Assembly: GCA_017543025.1 (NCBI GenBank)
Contig: JAFYGX010000165.1
Span: 1 to 29,985 of the forward strand
Reading direction: 5' to 3'
Origin: Solobacterium sp.
GTDB taxonomy: Bacteria; Bacillota_I; Bacilli_A; Erysipelotrichales; Erysipelotrichaceae
Length of the DNA: 29,985 nt
In this document: one piece after another, positions 14,954 to 24,290 of the stretch
Layout of the letters: each line of letters begins with the position of its first letter
Position numbering within the stretch: the first letter of the stretch is position 1
Notes under the pieces: generated by a model
What the model saw: only the letters and a program-made list of their open reading frames with translations
Database searches by the model: none
What the model was told of the DNA's origin: nothing
Position numbers and translations under genes: made by a program

Positions 14954-16498
14954 ATGTCATTGCACCGGCAGCTCATTATCCGGTCAGCGCTTCTCTTCTC
15001 GCTCGCGCTTTCCGCATGCAGTTCCTCTCCAGCTGCGGCTTCGCCTGCCCCTGCCCAACAGGAACCGGTTTCTTCTGCTGCAGACCCTGTTGTTTCTTCC
15101 GGCAGAACCTTTTCCATTGACGCTGACGCAGACGGAATCAGAACCCGGCCTTCCGATATCTCCGGAGAGTACCATGCCATTTCCTGCTATGATGGCGATG
15201 GCACAGAACAGATGCTGAATGGAGAAATACTGTACCTTAACCCGGATGGCAGCGGCGTGTTTCAGATTGACGGAGAAGAATTTCCGATGACATGGAACTA
15301 TGATCCGGACGGCTCTTTCTCCTTCACAGAAGAGAGCGGCGATCAGTTCCGCGGCAAGTATTACAGCCAGATGATTTCCGGCACCTATTCCAATCAGTAT
15401 TCGTATCTGTTCACAAGTGATGCGGGGCTCTATGAAGCCTTGAACGCTGAATCCATCACACCGGAACCATCCGTTCCGTATTCTCCCGCTCCATCTTTGA
15501 CAGCAGCCTCCGGTACCACAAAGGTTTATACAATGCAGACACTGCATGAACCGGTATACGGCATCCGGCTGGCAAATGCGCTTGTTCCTTACGGCTGGAA
15601 CGCATCCGCCAGTGCGGAATGGGGGATCTGCTCCACCATATACCCCGCCCTTGGACACATCCGCATGATTTCTCCGGATGGAACTGCCGTCATTGAATTA
15701 TCCAGCCCGATGGCTTTCCTTCAGATGGCAAGAAACGGAACCTGGATCCCGGAAGGCACGTATCTTGATTTTTACAACATCTTTCTGAACTACCGCAATG
15801 CCGGTGCATTCAACGACTATCTGCTCGGGCTGTTCGGCGTACGCGGAACCGTTCTGAACCGCCAGGGTCCATCGTATGAATATCAGCTGGAACTCAACGG
15901 TGCAGCGAATCAGTATCGTTCTTCTCTGACGCAGGGAACCGGTTATCCCGGCAGACACGCGGAAGGCACCTATGAAAAAACATCCTATTTCATTACACAG
16001 GGTGCCCCGTATGAAGTCGAAATCGCTTCTGCCGTTCTCATGGGAGAAGTTGCCGGAGCCGATATGGATCAGATTCTCTGGACGGTACCGTATTCTGCAG
16101 TATTTACTGCCTATACCGAAGAGGCTTACAACAGCTATCACGACATCTTTGATACCGTTATCGCAAATTCTTCCTTTTCCAATGAATTCCTCTATGTCGT
16201 TCAGCGCAATGCCGAGTATCTCAACGAAATGAAATACTTCTATCTGCTGGATAAAGTCTATTCGCCTACCTCTGGCGATATCCGCTCATGGGACAGCGAA
16301 TATACGGAAACCGAACAGGACCGGTTTATCAATGCATGGTGCGATGTAATCAAGGAACAGGATGAATATCAGACCACAGACGGAAATGCGATCAAAGTTC
16401 CTACCGCATTTGACACCGTCTATCAGGATGGCGATCTCATCTACATGGGGCCGCAGGCAGTTGCGCCAGAGGGATGGACACAGCTGAACAAGCGCTGA
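14954..16498 (+). CDS. Large lipoprotein of unknown function
   Basis: A 514-residue lipoprotein: signal peptide with lipobox LSAC (Cys at about residue 22), then a Ser/Ala/Pro-rich linker to about residue 50. A beta-rich segment (about 68-160) with repeated DGSG and GEEFPMTW-like turns suggests a small beta-sandwich domain similar to lipocalin-like or DUF-type exported domains. A second Pro/Ser linker (about 170-190) leads to a mixed alpha/beta domain of about 300 residues with no recognised motif. AGGAGG lies 8 bases before the ATG. It is followed by a small gene 39 bases downstream that shares its terminator, so the two form an operon. Likely surface-anchored; the substrate is unknown. Confidence 0.8.
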   Translation: MSLHRQLIIRSALLFSLALSACSSSPAAASPAPAQQEPVSSAADPVVSSGRTFSIDADADGIRTRPSDISGEYHAISCYDGDGTEQMLNGEILYLNPDGSGVFQIDGEEFPMTWNYDPDGSFSFTEESGDQFRGKYYSQMISGTYSNQYSYLFTSDAGLYEALNAESITPEPSVPYSPAPSLTAASGTTKVYTMQTLHEPVYGIRLANALVPYGWNASASAEWGICSTIYPALGHIRMISPDGTAVIELSSPMAFLQMARNGTWIPEGTYLDFYNIFLNYRNAGAFNDYLLGLFGVRGTVLNRQGPSYEYQLELNGAANQYRSSLTQGTGYPGRHAEGTYEKTSYFITQGAPYEVEIASAVLMGEVAGADMDQILWTVPYSAVFTAYTEEAYNSYHDIFDTVIANSSFSNEFLYVVQRNAEYLNEMKYFYLLDKVYSPTSGDIRSWDSEYTETEQDRFINAWCDVIKEQDEYQTTDGNAIKVPTAFDTVYQDGDLIYMGPQAVAPEGWTQLNKR

Positions 16499-16537
16499 GC
16501 CATTGCCGTACAGACTCAGAACAGAAAGGAAACACGT

Positions 16538-16936
16538 ATGCAGGCGAATCAGGAATCCGAATTCATTGATCACTTCATTCTGAAATCAAGACGTGATCGG
16601 CTCATGCATGAACTGAGTGATCCAAAGAAACGCTTTCGTGCACTGGACCGCTTCGCACATCAGACCGAAAAGCTCATTGACCCGAAGCGGATTCGCATGC
16701 AGGGAAGCACACTGGAAGCGCAGCCTGCGTTTCAGGCATTCGTAACGAGCCATGACACTTCGGTGCTTGTATGTTCTTGCGACCCGTCAATTGACGGAAT
16801 GGTGCTTGCACTCTCAGAAGGACTGAACGCTGCAGAGTACAGTATGGAAGCTGTTCTGCTGCTTGGCGGCGCCTTTGCGATCATCTTTGCCGAGGCAGAA
16901 AAAGGCGGCAGAGAGAAATACCTGCTTCAGCTATGA
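16538..16936 (+). CDS. Small unrecognised protein in operon with lipoprotein
   Basis: A 132-residue protein with a basic, helical N-terminal half (SRRDRLMHEL, KKRFRALDRF) and a hydrophobic C-terminal half containing VLVCSCDPSIDG and AVLLLGGAFAIIFAEAE. The hydrophobic stretch is short and followed by charges, so it may be the core of a small alpha/beta fold and not a membrane helix. AAAGGA lies 8 bases before the ATG. It follows the lipoprotein by 39 bases and ends at a strong terminator. No signal peptide; probably cytoplasmic. Family not recognised. Confidence 0.65.
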   Translation: MQANQESEFIDHFILKSRRDRLMHELSDPKKRFRALDRFAHQTEKLIDPKRIRMQGSTLEAQPAFQAFVTSHDTSVLVCSCDPSIDGMVLALSEGLNAAEYSMEAVLLLGGAFAIIFAEAEKGGREKYLLQL

Positions 16937-16984
16937 ACCGAAGGAAAAGGACAGATTCGCTCTGTCTTTTTCTTCGGTTTTTCC
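16936..16984 (+). terminator. Rho-independent terminator of lipoprotein operon
   Basis: Long stem AACCGAAGGAAAAGGACAGA / TCTGTCTTTTTCTTCGGTT with one bulge and a 5-base loop, followed by TTTT. Begins at the stop codon of the 132-residue protein. Confidence 0.85.
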
Positions 16985-17015
16985 GTTTTCTTTCTGTTTC
17001 ATTGACGACTGCACA

Positions 17016-17065
17016 GAAAAATCCTGCAGGACGCATGAGCTGCTGCCGCATGTTTCCTGCAGGAT
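17016..17065 (-). terminator. Terminator of first C11 protease gene
   Basis: On the minus strand, ATCCTGCAGGA pairs with TCCTGCAGGAT and is followed by a run of four to five T. It sits 25 bases beyond the stop at 17090 and converges on the terminator at 16936. Confidence 0.8.
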
Positions 17066-17089
17066 CTGATTGTCTTCTGATCAGAGAAG

Positions 17090-20000
17090 TTATTTCACAG
17101 CGTAGAAGCCGATACCTTCGTCCTTCCAGCCTGCGCTGATCAGGTTATCACGCTCTTTGTCTGAAGCGGTGTAATGATGTGCGCCAGCCGCAGCATTCGG
17201 GTTATACAGACGGTACAGCGGAATACCGCTCTCCTGATCGGTCACATAGAACGCAATGCCCTCTTCTTTCCAGCCTGCGCTGATCAGATAATCCCGCTCT
17301 TCCTGAGACTCGGTGTAATGATGATCGCCGGAGTTCGGATTATAGACCCGGTACAGCGGATGTGAAGAAGTATTCAGAGAATGGAATGCAATGCCTTCAT
17401 ACTTCCAGCCTGCCTTCTCCAGTGCTTCTTTTTCTGCCTTTGAAGAGGTGTAGAAATGTTCGCCGCTGTTCGGGTTGTACATCCGGTAAACCTCAATCTC
17501 TTCCAGCTTTTCGAGGATACTGAAGGAGATCGATACGCTTCCCTGAAGGTTGTTGATGCCGGTAACCGTAACGGTCGCTTCTCCGACTTTCACATTGTTC
17601 TGATAGGAAAGCTTATAATCCGTTCCCTCTTTCATCTGCACTTCACCAAGCATGACCACCGGTTTCGGTTCAATCGCCTTGCCGGTATATATCGCATCCT
17701 GTACGCCGGTGATTACCGTATCGTTAATGTCGGAAGGAAGGATGACAAATTCCGTTTCCGCAGTATCGTAATAGTCTCCCTTGCCGGTCAGACGGATCTC
17801 ATAGGTACCCGCATTCTTCAGCTCATCGCCTCCGGCCGTGATGTACGTGAAGTCGGTTCCGGCTTTCAGCTGACTATCATTCAGCACTACATACGGATCC
17901 TGCACTCTTCCGGAATAGTAAACCTTCTGAGCATCTGCCAGCTTGATGCTGTAGCGGATGCCTTTCGCATGATCGATCACTTCATAGGTAATGTCATGGC
18001 TGTATCCGTAAATATCAGTCACCACTGCCTTCCGTGTTACGCCCTTCTGCTTCTCTTTCGTCTCAATATCCGGAATCTCTTCTGCTGTCCGGTTTACGAG
18101 ACCGATCAGTGCAGCATTCTGGCTGTTCAGAACAAACGGCTTGTCGCTGACCGGAATGTAATAAACCTTATTTCCCGGTGCTCTCACCGCCTTTACCGGC
18201 GTCAGATTGTAGGTAACCCCTTCCTTCAGATCTTCCGGTTTGATCAGAATCTGCGATTCCGATCCCGAATCAACGCTGATCCGGTAGATCGCATTGAAGT
18301 CTTTCTGATCGCTGTCAAAGATCAGAGTAACCGGAATGGCGTTTTCTGTTCCGAAATCCCGCACGGTCGTCACCGTCAGCCTGCCGTCTTCATCGTACTG
18401 GGTCGGCGCAATGCGAAGCGTCTGATCCGCCGCCTGCAGTGCGTGCAGCTTCTCGGTGAACCCTTCAATATTCCATGTTCCATTCGGTTCATTCAGCCAT
18501 TTGATGTAGTTTCTGTAATACTCCTGGATATCCTTTCCAGGGTCAAAACTGCGGTCAATCCTGCCTTCGATTGTTTTAATGCTCAATGCGGTGGCTTCCT
18601 TGAAGCTGACGTCATCTGCGATGTCCTTGTGTTGCGCAAGGTAGTTCTTCGCAGCAGGAAGCTCTGCCGTAATTTCAACGGAAACACCGTCGATTGCCCG
18701 CTTCCGGATGCCGTCCAGCGTGATCTGGTATCCCTGGCCATCCAGATCATGTGTTTCATAGGATGTAATCCTGGAATCCTTGACGGTTTCCTTCTTCTGC
18801 TGACTGATGATGCTGTTGAGCCATGCGATGTTCTCCGGCGTTTCTCCTCCGCGCCGTTCGAGAACCGGCAGGATATCTTCAGCCCAGTATCCTCCGGATT
18901 TCTCCATATAATCGCTGATCGAATCGTAGTCCAGCTCCTCTTCCTTCATTGTCGTTGTCGCGAGTATCATGGAAACCTTATCGCCGAACTGCGCGATCAG
19001 CGCATAGTCGACTACGGTTTTCAGATAGTTTTCAAGGAATGTTTTCGCCTCTTTGTTCTTCATTCCCTTAATCGTCTCACCCATTACTCTCGCATAGCTG
19101 AGCACTCCGTCCGGCCGATCAGCCGGCGGGAAGTAAAGATACGTTCCGGAAGGACGCAGTTGCTGCAGTTCGACGCTTGCGTCCGCATTGCGGAAAAAGG
19201 ATTCCTTCGAAACGATCGCATCAGTAGCGGTGTGATAGAAAATCTCCGGGTTATTCAGAATCTCCAGCAGCGGCTTCAGTTCTTCCATCCTGTAATGGTT
19301 GATATCACTGATCTCTTCTTCCTTCACATTCTTCAATGTGATCTCTTTCTCCGCAACCGTCAGCTTCTGAATCAGATTGCCAAGATCAATATACTCTCCT
19401 CCGCCATACTTCACCGACGGCACAATCGAAGCGAATTCATCATAGAACAGGTATTCGTTCGCCTCTGTCTGTCTGGTGTTGGCTTCACTCTTCAGAACCG
19501 CGGCCAGCTTGTTCAGCGTGGGGATAAACGCGCTGTTGAGAAGTTTTTCCGTATCAACAACCGTCAGAGTCGCATTTCCCGGTTCCGTTACCATATAGTA
19601 CTTGTACATGAGATCAACTACCTTTTTGCCGATCTCATAGCCGCTCATATTCGGATTCGCCGCAAGATCATTCAGCCAGTGGTAATCCTGCCCGGTGCCC
19701 GGTTCGAGCTCCGGGGATGCGATGAAGGCTCTGGTATAGTCCGCAAAAGCCAGCGTCGTTTCCACACTGCCCATCAGACAGGTATCAAAATCCAGGAATT
19801 CGAATTTCCGACTGCCTTCTTCGCCTTTCTTATAAAGATCATTATCATTCAGGGCATCCGCAATCAGATTCACCAGCATTTCTTCCGGTGAACCTTCGGG
19901 AAATGTTTTCTCAAAATCATCCGACGCAAATCCGCCCTTCGGTCCGCTTCCGTGGTCCCAGAGAATCAGGCCGTACTTCTCTGCCGGTGCATAATCGACG

Positions 20001-20641
20001 CCCCAGTTGATGAATTTCTTCAGGGTTGCCGGATCACAGGTATTCAGAACGGTATCCTCTCCGATCACCATTTTAGTCTGCTCTGAAAGCTCGACCATTT
20101 TCCCTCTGTATCTTTCTTTTCCCCTGTAATCGTTACTGAACAGTTCCCACAGCGTTGTATTCGTTCCGATCCATGCAGGATCAAACTCCTCATTCGCTGA
20201 TGCCAGATATTTCGCCGGCATATGCCATTTCTTACTGCCGCCGGTCAGCACGAGGAATCTGATATTGCTGTCGGAGAATTTCGATTCAAGAATCTGAACC
20301 AGATTATGGGTGGCGTTGGCAAGCTCGCTCTCCAGATTCGAACCTGCAATATACAGCATGATCGTATAGTTCGCCTTGGGTAAACTTTCTTCCAGTTCTT
20401 CTTCCGCCTCCGGCATTTCTTCGAGCTCTTCCGGCATTTCCTCCGGCAGTTCACCGGCTTCCTCCGAAAGTTCTGCCGGCTCTTCTGTTTCTCCGCTCTC
20501 CTGTGTTTCCGCAGGCTGTTCGGTTTCCGCTTCTTCTGTTTCTTCTGCCCGCGCCGCAGTCAGTGTGACTGAGCTCATCAGAAACAGACTCAGAAGAAAC
20601 AGAAAACCTGAACGGAACCATTTCTTAACATTCTGATTCAT
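17090..20641 (-). CDS. Clostripain-family (C11) surface protease 1
   Basis: A 1183-residue exported Cys protease. Signal peptide 1-32 (cut near ARA-EE), a very acidic Glu/Pro linker to ~88, then the C11 catalytic domain from NYTIMLYIAGSNLE. The His-Cys dyad is His230 in LILWDHGSGP and Cys288 in FLDFDTCLMG, as in clostripain and PmC11, which cleave after basic residues. A long middle region leads to two Ig-like modules (17515-17960; motifs YTGKAIEPKPV and GTDYKLSYQNN), then three DUF5648-type repeats at the C-terminus. ATG 20641 is chosen because the signal peptide begins there and AGGG is 10 bases upstream. There is no sortase motif, so the DUF5648 array probably provides surface binding. Paralogous to the gene at 25651 with the same overall layout. 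Confidence 0.92.
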   Translation of the reverse strand: MNQNVKKWFRSGFLFLLSLFLMSSVTLTAARAEETEEAETEQPAETQESGETEEPAELSEEAGELPEEMPEELEEMPEAEEELEESLPKANYTIMLYIAGSNLESELANATHNLVQILESKFSDSNIRFLVLTGGSKKWHMPAKYLASANEEFDPAWIGTNTTLWELFSNDYRGKERYRGKMVELSEQTKMVIGEDTVLNTCDPATLKKFINWGVDYAPAEKYGLILWDHGSGPKGGFASDDFEKTFPEGSPEEMLVNLIADALNDNDLYKKGEEGSRKFEFLDFDTCLMGSVETTLAFADYTRAFIASPELEPGTGQDYHWLNDLAANPNMSGYEIGKKVVDLMYKYYMVTEPGNATLTVVDTEKLLNSAFIPTLNKLAAVLKSEANTRQTEANEYLFYDEFASIVPSVKYGGGEYIDLGNLIQKLTVAEKEITLKNVKEEEISDINHYRMEELKPLLEILNNPEIFYHTATDAIVSKESFFRNADASVELQQLRPSGTYLYFPPADRPDGVLSYARVMGETIKGMKNKEAKTFLENYLKTVVDYALIAQFGDKVSMILATTTMKEEELDYDSISDYMEKSGGYWAEDILPVLERRGGETPENIAWLNSIISQQKKETVKDSRITSYETHDLDGQGYQITLDGIRKRAIDGVSVEITAELPAAKNYLAQHKDIADDVSFKEATALSIKTIEGRIDRSFDPGKDIQEYYRNYIKWLNEPNGTWNIEGFTEKLHALQAADQTLRIAPTQYDEDGRLTVTTVRDFGTENAIPVTLIFDSDQKDFNAIYRISVDSGSESQILIKPEDLKEGVTYNLTPVKAVRAPGNKVYYIPVSDKPFVLNSQNAALIGLVNRTAEEIPDIETKEKQKGVTRKAVVTDIYGYSHDITYEVIDHAKGIRYSIKLADAQKVYYSGRVQDPYVVLNDSQLKAGTDFTYITAGGDELKNAGTYEIRLTGKGDYYDTAETEFVILPSDINDTVITGVQDAIYTGKAIEPKPVVMLGEVQMKEGTDYKLSYQNNVKVGEATVTVTGINNLQGSVSISFSILEKLEEIEVYRMYNPNSGEHFYTSSKAEKEALEKAGWKYEGIAFHSLNTSSHPLYRVYNPNSGDHHYTESQEERDYLISAGWKEEGIAFYVTDQESGIPLYRLYNPNAAAGAHHYTASDKERDNLISAGWKDEGIGFYAVK
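17093..17491 (-). repeat. Three DUF5648-type repeats (C11 protease 1)
   Basis: Three ~43-residue units, each with Y-R-x-Y-N-P-N, H-x-Y-T, E-x-x-x-L-x-x-A-G-W and E-G-I-x-F. The units differ from each other but match the units in the same position in the genes at 25651 and 29623, so the array duplicated as a block. Confidence 0.9.
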
Positions 20642-21162
20642 ACATTGATTTCCCTTTCCTGTTTCGATCCTGCAGACATGGAACAGCCCAAAGCAGAGGG
20701 CAGCATCGCTTCCGGTTTCTGTCTGACTGCAGATCATATCAATAGATTTATTCTACCTTCTCCTTCCTTTCTGTGTAACAAAAACACAAGATTCACCACG
20801 ATTCTTTTCGATCCATTCCCTGCGAACAGTGCTGTTCGCCAGCTCCATCCTTCTGACCACTGGTCCCGCCTGATCTGCACCGGTTCCGCTACCCTCAGGA
20901 GTGCAGTTCGGATTCTTTGTTCTCCTCTCATTTCCTGATACAGCCGATGGAATTCATCTGATTCTGCAGATATGAAAACGCATGATACAGGATTACCTGT
21001 TATCATGCGTCCAAAGGATTTTATTCAACTTCTGACATGCTTCACCCTGCCGTTTTGATTCTCCCTGTTTTCGGACATCGGTTCTGTCTGAAATCAGATT
21101 CCGCACGAACAGGCAAACTGCCTTTTAGAAGCGGAGGAACAGACGGAAACGACAGAGACAGA
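20642..21162. other. Intergenic region between two exported-protein genes
   Basis: 520 bases without a supported gene. It should contain the promoter of the C11 gene on the minus strand: TTACAC and TAGAAT occur 17 bases apart around 20753-20781, a weak match. It also holds a hairpin at 20978-21010 that probably ends the S41-like gene. Confidence 0.45.
20978..21010 (-). terminator. Terminator of S41-like lipoprotein gene
   Basis: ACGCATGATA-CAGG-ATTA-CCTG-T-TATCATGCGT: a 14-bp stem with one unpaired base. On the minus strand it is followed by TTTTC. About 150 bases beyond the stop at 21163. Confidence 0.65.
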
Positions 21163-22954
21163 TTAGCGCAGTTCGTTCAGATACGCCGTCAATCCCTTTC
21201 TGTCATACAGGAAGCTCAGATCATGGATAAAGTAATCCGGTTCCACACCCTGGTCTACGTTATAGAACGATCCGTTGTGCATGAAGCTGAGCTGCATATT
21301 GCTGGAGGTGCGGAACAGACTGCCGTCCGCAGACGCCATCGGCGTAATGGTACATGCCCCTCCGCCTGTCTGATGACCGATCAGTGCTACATTGCCAGAC
21401 TGTTTGAACACACAGGGAACGAGGTTGGCACAGGAGAAGCTGGCCTTTGAGGTCAGGCAGAACAGGTGCAGGCCTTTTCCTGCCAGCGTATCTGCTTCAT
21501 CAAATGTTCCGTCAAGGTTGGTATCCGCCATATAGGTATACGTTGCCATTGCGTGGGTCATCGTATCCCGGACACTGAGATTGGCATCCTTGAGGAATGC
21601 GGAAAGAACATATGCCGCCGCAGGAGCCGCACCGCCGACGTTCTGGCTGAGATCCAGCACAACATTCTGAACCGGGCTGTCTTCCCGCAGAATCTGACCG
21701 ATCGAATAGGAGATGATGCCGATGGTGTCACGGTCTTCCGCAGTTGCCGGGCTCTCCTTATAATTCCGGGTTGGTTTGGTGAAGTTATCAAATGTGATGT
21801 AAGCGGTATTGCCGATCTCCTCATACGCCGGGATTCCATCCGGATAATACTGACTGCGGGCAGCGGAAAGCTCTGCCAGAGTTCGGAACGTTTCTTCCCG
21901 GCACGGACCCTGCCCGAACTGTTTCGTAAGCTTCGCAGTATACTCCCCTCCGCTCAGCGGTGAGCAGGCAAGGTATTTGCTGTGCTGGTCATTGAGAATA
22001 TAGTGAATCGTACGGTAAAGCAGCGCATCTGAGACTGTCGGATCGGTTCCGGCCAGATGTTCCCGGAAGCCATTGTTATCGAACAGTCTGTCAAAGCTGG
22101 TGATTCCGTGATTTTCTTTCAGACCGTAGAAATGATCCAGCAGGAAACAGAGTTCATTGCAGGTGTATTTTCCCAGCGCTTCGCTGCGTTCTTTCGCAGG
22201 TGCAGAGTAATAGATCTCTCCGAACGCAGTCAGCTGACTGTCGTCATCGTAGAACATTTCCCCGGATGAGATAAAGATCGCTTCTCCGTTGTAGGAAATG
22301 GTATACGGCTGCTGAGCGGAGAAGATATCCGTAACGGTCTGGAACGGAACATAATACTGATCCCCCTGATGGATCATATCGATATCATAGGAAGAAAGAT
22401 CAAATGTGATCTCATCTCCCGCAATCTCATTTCCGTTTTCCGCTGTTCTGACAAATCCTTCATCCATATCCATCAGCGGAATCAGCGGGGAATCCTTATC
22501 CATTGAGAAAAAGACATTGTAATCCATCAGATGGATCGTATCTGCCGCAAAGTCAAACTCCATCGGATAGACAATTCCGTCACCGAAATCCCGTTTGAGC
22601 ACCGCTTTGTCTCCATCCGTTTCATAGGAAAGCACAAACCCCTGTTCATCTTCTCCGGCATTGGCAGACATCAGCATCACGAACAGATCCTTCCATTCCT
22701 CAAGCGAAACATACGGAACATCACTGCCGTTAAAATACAGATTGAGTTTCAGCGGGCTCTGCACTGGTGCCATCATATAAATACCGGTTTCCTTTGCCTC
22801 AAAGCCGGCAGAAGCAGGAGCCGCAGCAGCTGCAGTCGCTGTACCGGCTGAGCCGGAGGCTTCAGTACCGCCTGAAGCTGGGGTTGTTCCGCAGCCTGCA
22901 AGCAGGAATATGCAATTATAGATACTGAGAACAGAATAAAAAAAAACGCTTCAT
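21163..22954 (-). CDS. S41-like peptidase lipoprotein, out of frame at a 9-base homopolymer
   Basis: The intact frame runs from 21163 to about 22938 and encodes an S41 (tail-specific protease-like) protein. TSKASFSCANLV holds the probable nucleophile Ser (second Ser, about Ser507 of the restored protein), followed by HQTGGGACTI; an N-terminal domain precedes it. Upstream, ATG 22954 with AAGG 10 bases before it reads MKR then a run of nine T on the coding strand, and then hits a TAA. With eight T (or eleven) the frame joins exactly: MKRFFYSVLSIYNCIFLLAGC, a perfect lipoprotein signal with lipobox LAGC, continuing into an Ala/Ser/Gly linker and the S41 protein (596 residues). As written, translation could begin only at an internal ATG near 22776 and would lack export. 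Either a phase-variable switch in the off state, a recent mutation, or a sequencing error. Confidence 0.8.
22938..22946. repeat. Nine-base homopolymer in signal-peptide codons
   Basis: Nine A on the plus strand (nine T on the coding strand), three codons after the start of the S41-like lipoprotein. The length breaks the frame by one base. Confidence 0.9.
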
Positions 22955-23422
22955 TGATAATGTACCTTCCCTTTCCGAAAAGTGACAACCCTTCCTGAAT
23001 AATCTTACCTGTGCGAAACGGACAGTTCAACCCCAATTGCATACCGTCTGCCAAATACGGAATTCATTCATTCTTTGTCTCATTCTGTCACTTCTCCCCC
23101 GGGATGAAGCAGAATCATGCATCGCTCTGCAATGATGCCGTTTCCTGTTCCGGCCGCCTTCTGTATTTTTGCCGCATTACTTCAGAAGAAGACCAGAAAC
23201 TCCCGTCTGTTCCTTCGACCGGATTCATGAGCGTGTATCCGGAGTATCCTGATTGCGGGTTCCTTCCGGATCAGAGGCATGACAGCAGCTACGGTACGCC
23301 TGCAGAACCGGAACGTCAGATCCGCCAGGCAAGCCCGCACGGATTGCACAAAGGCTTTATGGGGATGGTAATACCGATGTATAATCACTTGAGAAATACT
23401 GCTTACAGGAGGAACAGAACAA
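22955..23422. other. Divergent intergenic region
   Basis: 468 bases between the S41-like gene (-) and the AIM24-family gene (+). No supported gene. A TATAAT at 23380-23385, preceded directly by TG, lies 37 bases before the AIM24-family start; the matching -35 (TTATGG-like) is weak. Confidence 0.45.
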
Positions 23423-24133
23423 ATGAAATATGAGATTTTCGGCGAAAACATGCCGGCCGTAACGTGTCATGTGAAGGCCGGAGATACCCTGATCTGTACT
23501 GCCGGCGCAATGGCATGGATGGAACCGGGAATGGAAATGCGGACGGAAGAGGATTCCTTCGGAAAGATGATGGGAAGGTTCTTCTCCGGCGACACCCTGA
23601 TGCATACGCACTTTACCGCAGAAAAGGACGGCTCCATTACCTTTGCGGCAAACTATCCGGGAAAAATCATCCCCGTGGAACTGAAAGGCAATACAATAAT
23701 CGCTAGGCAGGGGGCATTCCTTGCGGCAGACGACAGCGTGGACACAGACATCTACGTGCAGAAGACCATTTCCCAGGCCCTGTTTTCCGGACAGGGAATC
23801 GTGCTGCAGAAATTCTCCGGAACCGGAACGGTACTGATTACCGTAGAGGGCTCCGCTGCAGTCCTCGATCTCAAAGAAGGGGAAACCATGACGGTCAGCG
23901 GCGGCCATCTTGCGATGATGGAAGACACCGTTGAATTAAATATTCAGATGCTCAGCGGATTCAAGAACATTCTGTTCGGACATGAAGGGTTCGCAGTCAT
24001 TACGCTCAAGGGCCCGGGCAAGGTGATTCTTCAGACAATGCCTTCCGAAAATCTCGCACGCGAACTGCATGTCGGCTCGTCCAGCTCTTCCGTCAGTTCA
24101 TCGAGCAGCTCTTCCAGCAGCACCTCTGAATAA
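23423..24133 (+). CDS. AIM24-family protein with poly-serine tail
   Basis: A 236-residue protein of the AIM24/TIGR00266 family: a beta-helix-like body with AGAMAWMEPGMEM near 27-39, a FGHEGF segment near 185-190 and repeated short strands (residues 1-205). The family is named from a yeast mitochondrial protein; its bacterial members have no agreed enzymatic function and are often linked to membrane or envelope organisation. Unusual here is the C-terminus: from about residue 219 the chain is nearly all Ser, a flexible tail not typical of the family. AGGAGG lies about 10 bases before the ATG. Single gene with its own terminator. Confidence 0.88.
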   Translation: MKYEIFGENMPAVTCHVKAGDTLICTAGAMAWMEPGMEMRTEEDSFGKMMGRFFSGDTLMHTHFTAEKDGSITFAANYPGKIIPVELKGNTIIARQGAFLAADDSVDTDIYVQKTISQALFSGQGIVLQKFSGTGTVLITVEGSAAVLDLKEGETMTVSGGHLAMMEDTVELNIQMLSGFKNILFGHEGFAVITLKGPGKVILQTMPSENLARELHVGSSSSSVSSSSSSSSSTSE

Positions 24134-24172
24134 GGGTCTGCTTTAAGCGGATAAATAATAAGAGAGAAACCC

Positions 24173-24198
24173 GGAGCGCACAATAGCGCTCCTTTTTT
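24173..24198 (+). terminator. Terminator of AIM24-family gene
   Basis: Perfect 7-bp stem GGAGCGC / GCGCTCC, 6-base loop, followed by six T. Confidence 0.9.
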
Positions 24199-24240
24199 CC
24201 AGCATCACTTCAGGGATGGAATCCGCGCAGACCGAACCAG

Positions 24241-24280
24241 AAAAAAAACACATTCCGGTTTCCATACGAAAACCGGAATG
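24241..24280 (-). terminator. Terminator of diguanylate cyclase gene
   Basis: On the minus strand CATTCCGGTTT pairs with AAACCGGAATG (perfect 11 bp, 8-base loop), followed by TG and eight T. It lies 10 bases beyond the stop at 24291. Confidence 0.9.
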
Positions 24281-24290
24281 CGTCTGCTGC

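Noticed and set aside
17456..19891. An 811-codon open frame on the plus strand opposite the first C11 protease.
   Set aside because: It has no ribosome binding site, its translation is rich in Arg/Ile/Phe without domain structure, and the minus-strand protein has clear catalytic motifs; it is a codon-bias shadow.
22773..23054. A 93-codon minus-strand frame as a separate gene upstream of the S41-like protein.
   Set aside because: It is simply another reading frame of the frameshifted signal peptide and linker of the S41-like lipoprotein.
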